Shown here: one piece after another, positions 6,121 to 9,604 of the stretch | Layout: the number at the start of each line of letters is the position of its first letter | Position numbering within the stretch: the stretch's first letter is position 1 | Source of the DNA: Rhodobacteraceae bacterium UBA2776 | GTDB lineage: Bacteria; Pseudomonadota; Alphaproteobacteria; Rhodobacterales; Rhodobacteraceae | Reading direction: 5' to 3' | Assembly: GCA_002352425.1 (NCBI GenBank) | Contig: DEIK01000117.1 | Coordinates: forward strand, 37,457 to 47,060 | DNA length: 9,604 nt | Translations under genes and position numbers: made by a program | Notes under the pieces: generated by a model | Database searches by the model: none | Seen by the model: the letters and a program-made list of their open reading frames with translations, nothing else | What the model was told of the DNA's origin: nothing

Positions 6121-6450
6121 GTGCGAAAGCGGTTTAAGGGTGTTTTAAAAGCGTAGAGGGCCAAGCAGGTGGCTGCCTGATCGGACACGAGCACAAAACA
6201 GGGACGGGGTGTTTCGAAAATCAAAGTGGCGGGCCCACACGAGCCGTAGAGGTGCGTAAATTCCCGAGAACCTGTATGTACAGGTGGGTGCCAGGTAAGT
6301 GGACCAGGGTCCAAACAGAGCCAGCTCCCTTTCGGTTGAGTAAGGCCACCGGAATTGAACCTCATGTTTACGAGAAAGGCAGAACCCGCCAGTGATCAAC
6401 ATAGGGTGTGAGGGCAGGCCCGACAAGGGGCGCACGGTGAAACGTGTAAT
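6121..6450. other. 330-bp stretch without a convincing gene; possible structured RNA or remnant
   Basis: No reading frame here has a ribosome-binding site and recognisable protein. Two overlapping minus-strand frames (about 6102-6365 and 6145-6435) have poor composition and no family motif. Local pairings are frequent on the plus strand: AAACA with TGTTT around 6196-6214, ACCTGT-ATGT-ACAGGT around 6270-6285 (with CCC and GGG flanking), TGGAC-CAGG-GTCCA around 6300-6313, GCCC with GGGC around 6418-6431, CACG with CGTG around 6433-6446, and long-range GGGCC (6158-6162) with GGCCC (6417-6421). CGTAGAGG occurs twice (6152-6159 and 6245-6252). RNase P RNA, tmRNA, SRP RNA and 5S rRNA hallmarks are absent. 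Strand and function are unknown. Confidence 0.3.
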
Positions 6451-6879
6451 TCAGTTGGTTTCAGGTGTCGGCGTGCCGCCATCTAAGTGCGCCTTCAAGC
6501 TGCCCTCAAAATAGCGCCCCCAACCCGCCACACAAACGCGGTGACATTCCAATGCGGGGCTTAGCCCTTGGTGGGTCAGGCTGACACGGCAGCCTGTTGC
6601 GGCTGGTGTAACGCCCCACAACAGTTTGGTGCCACGCCATTCGCCATAATCGCCCACATCTTCGATGATCATATGGGCGTCGGTGCAGGTCCATGAGAAT
6701 TGATCGCCGGAAGCGGGGCGATCAAAGGCAAAGGTCACATGACTGTTGCCAAACTGGATGGTGGCTTGTTGGTCGGTTTTATCAACCCGTTGGCTCCACC
6801 AAATGTGCATTTCATCAACAATGGCCTGCACCGCCTTCACGGTACTGGCGGTTGTTTCGATGGTTGCTGTGTAATCCAC
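6451..6879 (-). CDS. SRPBCC (START-like/AHSA1-type) protein, second copy
   Basis: This 142-residue protein starts with GTG at 6879, which overlaps the stop of the preceding gene (TAGTG), so translation is probably coupled. The pattern is that of a small SRPBCC helix-grip protein: a beta-strand TATIETTASTV, an amphipathic helix AVQAIVDEMHIWWSQRV with the usual Trp pair, several short beta strands (TIQFGNSHVTFAFD, FSWTCTDAHMII), TKLLWGVTPAATGCRVSLTHQGL, and a C-terminal helix GWGRYFEGSLKAHLDGG. Such domains bind small hydrophobic ligands or act as AHSA1-like co-factors; no catalytic set is visible and the ligand is unknown. It is the last gene of the arsR-SRPBCC-SRPBCC unit and only distantly resembles its upstream paralogue. 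Confidence 0.85.
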   Translation of the reverse strand: MDYTATIETTASTVKAVQAIVDEMHIWWSQRVDKTDQQATIQFGNSHVTFAFDRPASGDQFSWTCTDAHMIIEDVGDYGEWRGTKLLWGVTPAATGCRVSLTHQGLSPALECHRVCVAGWGRYFEGSLKAHLDGGTPTPETN

Positions 6880-7316
6880 TATGCGCAGTCCTGTTCGCTG
6901 GCCTCGTTGTGAATGTCAGCTCGCATCCGGGCCATGTGATCTTCCCAGCCTTTATCCAGCGCCAACGTTAGGCCAAAGGCCTCGGCCGCGCTGGGCAAGC
7001 CGCTGTGTTCCAGCGACAGGCGCGTGCCACCCGCAACCTCGTCCAGCGCCCATTTCACCGTGCTGGTGGCGTCGCCCATCGGTCCGATAGTGAACGTATA
7101 TTCCAGCGCATCAAACGGCTCGGATTTCAACACCTTCCCCCACATCAACTTGTCACCGCTTTCGCTGCCATACATGGCATAGTCTGCGCCGTCGATCAGT
7201 GCGGACTTGGGTTTGTGAAACCAGATCGCCAATTTGTCTGGGTCGGTCAGATAGGCCCAGACCTGTTCTTTGCTGGCCTTAAGGTAGATTGATTTCCGAA
7301 GTATGTTATCAGTCAT
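6879..7316 (-). CDS. SRPBCC (AHSA1-like) protein, first copy
   Basis: The 145-residue protein has the AHSA1/CalC-type layout: an opening strand ILRKSIYLKASKEQVWAYLTDPDKLAIWFHKP, a beta core (YAMYGSESGDKLMWGKVLKSEPFDALEYTFTIGP), the strand TSTVKWALDEVAGGTRLSLEHSGL, and a long C-terminal helix LALDKGWEDHMARMRADI. The cavity formed by this fold commonly binds lipids, polyketides or aromatic compounds, but nothing here fixes a ligand. The ATG at 7316 lies inside the end of the arsR gene (8-nt overlap) and its stop overlaps the next start, so all three genes are probably made from one mRNA. ArsR-type regulators next to AHSA1-like genes are a frequent bacterial arrangement, in which the repressor controls the pair. 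Confidence 0.9.
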   Translation of the reverse strand: MTDNILRKSIYLKASKEQVWAYLTDPDKLAIWFHKPKSALIDGADYAMYGSESGDKLMWGKVLKSEPFDALEYTFTIGPMGDATSTVKWALDEVAGGTRLSLEHSGLPSAAEAFGLTLALDKGWEDHMARMRADIHNEASEQDCA

Positions 7317-7647
7317 TGTTCGCGTCCTTTTCGATGGCAGATTTCAGGGCATTCAGGCGCTCATCCCAAAAGACATCAAAGAAGCTGAGCCAATCCAGAA
7401 CGGGCGCCAGCCCCTGTGGGTTAATTTTGTTGATGCGTGTGCGCCCCACGCTGTGGACTTTTATCAGCCCCCCGTCGGACAGCACGGTCAGGTGCTTTTT
7501 CACCGCCGCCCGCGTCATGTCGAAATGGTCGGACACCTGCGCGATGCTCATGTCTTGGTCGCGTAACATTTGCAGGATGGCGCGGCGGGTCGGGTCGGCC
7601 AAAGCGCGAAAGCTATCTTGGGGTAGGGCGTGCAAAGTGGTCTCCAC
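7309..7647 (-). CDS. ArsR/SdpR-family winged-helix repressor
   Basis: The 112-residue protein has an ArsR-type winged helix-turn-helix: FRALADPTRRAILQML (residues 13-28), SIAQVSDHFDMTRAAVKKHLTVLSDGGLI with the recognition helix at about 45-56, a wing HSVGRTRINKINPQGL, and the DWLSFFDVFWDERLNAL tail typical of the SdpR-like branch. There are no cysteines, so the metal-binding sites of classical ArsR or SmtB are absent and metal sensing is unlikely. The GTG at 7647 starts the frame just before the conserved block; no clear ribosome-binding site precedes it and the predicted leader is short. The gene overlaps the next SRPBCC gene by 8 nt. Its promoter carries repeated GGTATC half-sites, so autorepression is likely. 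The inducing signal is unknown. Confidence 0.92.
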   Translation of the reverse strand: METTLHALPQDSFRALADPTRRAILQMLRDQDMSIAQVSDHFDMTRAAVKKHLTVLSDGGLIKVHSVGRTRINKINPQGLAPVLDWLSFFDVFWDERLNALKSAIEKDANND

Positions 7648-7659
7648 ATGAAACTAAAT

Positions 7660-7698
7660 GGTATCACATAAATAGGATACCAAAAGGTATCATGTCAA
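7660..7698 (-). promoter_or_regulatory. arsR-operon promoter with triple GGTATC operator
   Basis: On the minus strand, a perfect -35 TTGACA (7698-7693) is followed after 17-18 nt by CTATTT/TATTTA (-10, about 7675-7669). The spacer is almost entirely filled by a perfect inverted repeat, GATACC (7676-7681) and GGTATC (7686-7691) with an AAAA centre. A third half-site GGTATC (7660-7665) lies near the expected transcription start. Repressor bound here would block RNA polymerase, which fits autorepression by the ArsR protein. Binding itself is inferred, not shown. Confidence 0.7.
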
Positions 7699-7710
7699 CC
7701 CTTGCATTTT

Positions 7711-7725
7711 GTTCACTATATGTTC
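7711..7725 (+). promoter_or_regulatory. LexA SOS box upstream of mmcB
   Basis: The sequence GTTC-N7-GTTC is exact (GTTC at 7711-7714 and 7722-7725), the known LexA operator form in many alphaproteobacteria. It lies 10 nt before the mmcB start codon, overlapping the likely core promoter: the N7 contains CTATAT, a possible -10. LexA would repress mmcB until DNA damage. The match to the downstream gene's function makes a chance hit unlikely. Confidence 0.85.
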
Positions 7726-7735
7726 ATGATGCGAT

Positions 7736-8185
7736 ATGAGTTCAAATCTAAAACCCGGCCAATTGCTGGCCCGCGGCACCTGCCGTCATTTGCGCGACCT
7801 TGGGTTCGCTTGTGTCGAGGAACTGGTGCCGACCCGTGGCTTGCGGGTCGACGTTATGGCGCTGGGACCAAAGGGCGAAATCTGGGTGGTGGAGTGCAAA
7901 TCATCCCGTGTCGATTTTCAGACCGATCAGAAATGGCAGGGCTATCTGGAGTGGTGTGATCGGTATTTCTGGGCCGTAGACGCGGATTTTGACACGGATT
8001 TGCTGCCACCAGACAGCGGGCTGATCATTGCGGACGGGTTTGATGGCGAAGTCATTCGCATGGGGCAGGTGGCCAAACTTGCCGGCGCCCGCCGTGGTGC
8101 CTTAACCCGTAAATTCGCCCGTCACGCGGCAGATCGTTTGCATCGGCTGCGCGATCCGGATGTGGGCGTTATTTTCCGGCCGTGA
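7736..8185 (+). CDS. mmcB: MmcB-family DNA repair protein (PD-(D/E)XK nuclease-like)
   Basis: The 149-residue product matches the MmcB family (formerly a DUF), named from Caulobacter, where it is an SOS-induced gene linked to mitomycin C resistance. A nuclease-like core is visible: an N-terminal helix LARGTCRHLRDLGF, then RVDVMALG with Asp39, and IWVVECKSS with Glu53 and Lys55, spaced as in PD-(D/E)XK enzymes. FQTDQKWQGYLEWCDRYFWAV and LIIADGFDGEVIR follow, and the C-terminal end is an Arg-rich helix. The ATG at 7736 has no clear ribosome-binding site; from the promoter position, the mRNA may be leaderless or nearly so. It is divergent from arsR and sits under a perfect LexA box. Its 3' end overlaps the convergent 61-aa gene by 17 bp. 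Substrate and cleavage activity are not established by the sequence. Confidence 0.92.
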   Translation: MSSNLKPGQLLARGTCRHLRDLGFACVEELVPTRGLRVDVMALGPKGEIWVVECKSSRVDFQTDQKWQGYLEWCDRYFWAVDADFDTDLLPPDSGLIIADGFDGEVIRMGQVAKLAGARRGALTRKFARHAADRLHRLRDPDVGVIFRP

Positions 8186-8354
8186 TGGTTTTGGCGGCAG
8201 CCATCAGCTCTTCTGCAATTTCATGGGCTTCTTCGGGAGAGAAATCCATCGGCAGATCGATGCCTTCGCCTTCAATATAAATGCGCACCATGCCCTCGGT
8301 GGTGGGGCCGATTTGGATGTTTGCGGCGACGTCGCTCTCAGAATTAATGCCCAT
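8169..8354 (-). CDS. DUF6324-like 61-residue protein
   Basis: The open frame runs further upstream, but the ATG at 8354 has GGAGAG 5 nt before it and starts the conserved-looking part MGINSESDVAANIQIGPTTEGMVRIYIE. The product is 61 residues and acidic: a short beta-rich front half (MVRIYIEGEGIDLPMDF) and a C-terminal helix SPEEAHEIAEELMAAAKTI. I believe it matches the small Rhodobacterales family DUF6324, often found near mmcB; this is from memory and not checked. There is no signal peptide, membrane segment or catalytic motif, so it may be a small binding or adaptor protein. Its last 17 bases lie antisense to the mmcB end. It is divergent from the MarR-GNAT gene and could share that promoter region. 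Confidence 0.78.
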   Translation of the reverse strand: MGINSESDVAANIQIGPTTEGMVRIYIEGEGIDLPMDFSPEEAHEIAEELMAAAKTITAGK

Positions 8355-8415
8355 GTGTACTCTCCGGTTGGTCGCGGGTTTGCTACAGCGGGGCGGGCGG
8401 CACTGCAAGGGGATG

Positions 8416-8449
8416 ATTGCTTGACTTAGGCAAGTAATTTCCACAAGAT
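8416..8449 (+). promoter_or_regulatory. Promoter with MarR-like operator for the MarR-GNAT gene
   Basis: ATTGCTTG (8416-8423) and CAAGTAAT (8431-8438) form an inverted repeat, 7 of 8 positions symmetric, around a 7-nt centre. The repeat contains a -35-like TTGACT (8421-8426); a weak -10 (CAAGAT, 8444-8449) follows at 17 nt. AAGGAG at 8459-8464 serves the start at 8470. The position suits autoregulation by the encoded MarR domain, though the divergent gene at 8354 might also be controlled. Confidence 0.5.
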
Positions 8450-8469
8450 CGGCGTATCAAGGAGCCTTC

Positions 8470-9381
8470 ATGCATCAATCCGCAGACGCCCTACGCGCCT
8501 TTAACCGCTTTTACACCCGCCAAATCGGCCTGTTGGATCGCAGCTATTTGGACAGCGGCATGAGCCTGTCGCAGGGGCGCATTCTGTATGAAATCTATGA
8601 CGGCAAGCGAAACGCCCGCCAGATTGCCCAACACCTGTCACTGGATGAGGGCTATCTGAGTCGTGTTTTGGCGGGGTTCATTAAGCAGGGGTTGATGGCG
8701 CGCCATCCGTCGAAAGAAGATAGGCGGCGCAGCGACTTGACGCTGACAATGGCAGGCGCGGCGCTGATGGCGGAACTGATCGCGCGTTCGCGAAAGGGCG
8801 CGTCCGAGCGATTGGCGACACTTAACCCGTTGGAGCGCAAAAAACTGTTTGAGGCGATGGACACCATTCAGCAGTGCCTTTCGCCTGAAACCTTGGCGCC
8901 CCAAGACGTGCAACTGCGTGACATCCAGATTGGCGACTTGGGGCATCTCGCGTCCCGCCACGGCGTTCTTTATGCGCAGGAATGCGGGTTCGACCAAAGT
9001 TTTGAGCTGCTGGTGGCCGATATCTTGCTGGATTTCTGGCGTGACCGCGACCCAAAGGTTGAACGCGCTTGGGTCGCGGCCCGTGGCGAGCAGATTTTGG
9101 GCAGTATTTTCTGTGTGCGGGTTGACGCACAAACCGCAAAACTGCGCCTTTTCCATCTGGAACCCGAGGCCCGTGGCTTGGGGTTGGGCCAGCGCATGTT
9201 AGAAACTTGCGTCCAGTTTGCTCGTGATGTGGGCTATCAACGCATGGTGCTTTGGACCCACGAAAGCCACGAGGCCGCCTGCGCACTCTATCGTAAAAAC
9301 GGCTTTACCATGCTCAGCGCCACACCCGTGCGCAGTTTCGGGCAGGATTTGATTGAACAAGCCTGGCAAATCAATCTTTGA
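8470..9381 (+). CDS. MarR-family regulator fused to GNAT N-acetyltransferase
   Basis: The 303-residue protein joins two domains. Residues 1 to about 140 form a MarR-type winged helix: LRAFNRFYTRQIGLLDRSYLDSGMSLSQGRILYEI dimerisation and first helices, ARQIAQHLSLDEGYLSRVLAGF with the recognition helix near 58-69, and a wing around DRRRSD (84-89). Residues from about 148 to the end form a GNAT domain: IGDLGHLASRHGVLYAQECGFD, WVAARGEQILGSIFCV, LRLFHLEPEARGLGLGQRML with the acetyl-CoA pyrophosphate loop R-G-L-G-L-G at 235-240, and HESHEAACALYRKNGFTML. This MarR-GNAT fusion is a known bifunctional architecture; the acetyl acceptor is unknown. AAGGAG 5 nt before the ATG fixes the start. An inverted repeat at its promoter suggests autoregulation. 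No further gene follows before the tRNA. Confidence 0.93.
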   Translation: MHQSADALRAFNRFYTRQIGLLDRSYLDSGMSLSQGRILYEIYDGKRNARQIAQHLSLDEGYLSRVLAGFIKQGLMARHPSKEDRRRSDLTLTMAGAALMAELIARSRKGASERLATLNPLERKKLFEAMDTIQQCLSPETLAPQDVQLRDIQIGDLGHLASRHGVLYAQECGFDQSFELLVADILLDFWRDRDPKVERAWVAARGEQILGSIFCVRVDAQTAKLRLFHLEPEARGLGLGQRMLETCVQFARDVGYQRMVLWTHESHEAACALYRKNGFTMLSATPVRSFGQDLIEQAWQINL

Positions 9382-9442
9382 CAAAAATGATGCATCTGGC
9401 CCTTGCATTGATCCGAATGGGCCGCTAATTGGGCACCTGTGT

Positions 9443-9519
9443 GCCGGCGTAGCTCAGTTGGTTAGAGCGCTTGATTGTGGATCAAGAGGTCACCCGTTCA
9501 ATTCGGGTCGCTGGTACCA
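9443..9519 (+). tRNA. tRNA-His (GTG anticodon)
   Basis: A complete 77-nt cloverleaf with encoded CCA is readable: acceptor strand GCCGGCG (9443-9449) with CGCTGGT (9509-9515), D stem GCTC/GAGC, anticodon stem CTTGA/TCAAG with loop TTGTGGA (9475-9481) and anticodon GTG at 9477-9479, a 5-nt variable loop, and T stem ACCCG/CGGGT with loop TTCAATT. The anticodon decodes histidine codons. The discriminator is A73 rather than the usual C73 and position 1 pairs with U72, as described for alphaproteobacterial tRNA-His, which often lack G-1. No integrase or attachment-site duplication is seen nearby. The last 85 bases of the window hold no gene I can support. Confidence 0.97.
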
Positions 9520-9604
9520 CCCTTATTTCCCACAAAACATGACTAATGGTTGCCTTTGGTGTAACAACCCCATAATGGGCACCCTTGCGCATCCGCCGCC
9601 CTTG

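Noticed and set aside
6270..6285. SOS-like box of the E. coli type in CTGTATGTACAG
   Set aside because: The E. coli LexA box needs CTGT-N8-ACAG; the spacing here is only 4, and this lineage uses GTTC-N7-GTTC.
6102..6435. Two overlapping minus-strand frames of 87 and 96 codons
   Set aside because: No ribosome-binding site, atypical composition rich in aromatic residues, Pro and Cys, no recognisable family, and the frames exclude each other; treated as chance frames in an unassigned stretch.
6121..6450. RNase P RNA, tmRNA or SRP RNA
   Set aside because: The GAGGAAAGTCCGG block of RNase P, a tmRNA tag frame with Ala-Asn-Asp start and ending in Ala-Ala, and the GGAAGGAAGCAGCC-type SRP motif are all missing on both strands.
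9432..9445. Hairpin GGCAC-CTGT-GTGCC at the tRNA-His 5' edge
   Set aside because: Only 5 bp, and it uses bases of the tRNA acceptor stem; the tRNA fold is far more likely.
9431..9604. Attachment site or genomic-island border at tRNA-His (GGGCACC occurs at 9431-9437 and 9577-9583)
   Set aside because: The repeat is only 7 bp, does not duplicate the tRNA 3' end, and no integrase gene is visible.

Overview
The window looks like chromosomal DNA of an alphaproteobacterium, most likely a Rhodobacterales (Roseobacter-type) member. The reasons are a ribH-nusB pair with an ATGA overlap, an mmcB-type DNA-repair gene preceded by the alphaproteobacterial LexA box GTTC-N7-GTTC, a tRNA-His with A73 and no obvious G-1, and several small proteins of a Rhodobacterales flavour. 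GC content is moderate. No transposase, integrase, CRISPR array or other mobile-element hallmark was seen.

Layout. (1) Positions 1-1977, minus strand: the end of a capsule/exopolysaccharide export locus, with a KpsS-like Kdo transferase followed by a truncated Wza/KpsD-type outer-membrane export lipoprotein. (2) Positions 1978-3864, plus strand: a three-gene unit of an unrecognised 197-aa protein, a lumazine synthase homologue (ribH) and nusB, closed by a strong hairpin. The RibH copy lacks the usual catalytic histidine and a phosphate-binding lysine. (3) Positions 3883-4715: a small secreted protein (minus) and a divergent two-helix membrane protein (plus), with a perfect 12-bp palindrome between them. 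(4) Positions 4723-5901, minus: a stand-alone ATP-grasp enzyme with a polyproline N-terminus, preceded by a long upstream region containing a consensus TATAAT, a 12-bp palindrome and a 12-bp tandem repeat. (5) Positions 6121-6450: no convincing gene; local inverted repeats are present and the content is unexplained.

(6) Positions 6451-7698, minus: an ArsR/SdpR-type repressor and two SRPBCC (AHSA1-like) proteins with overlapping reading frames. Their promoter carries three copies of the half-site GGTATC, one palindromic pair filling the -35/-10 spacer, which fits an autorepressed operon. (7) Positions 7711-8185, plus: mmcB, divergent from arsR, with a perfect SOS box. (8) Positions 8169-8354, minus: a 61-aa DUF6324-like protein whose 3' end overlaps mmcB by 17 bp. 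(9) Positions 8416-9381, plus: a MarR-GNAT fusion protein with an inverted repeat at its own promoter. (10) Positions 9443-9519: tRNA-His(GTG).

Most genes are housekeeping or stress-related. The main points for a second look are the active-site-altered RibH, the unexplained 330-bp block, and the readable operators (ArsR, LexA, MarR). All family assignments come from reading motifs by eye; no database search was made.
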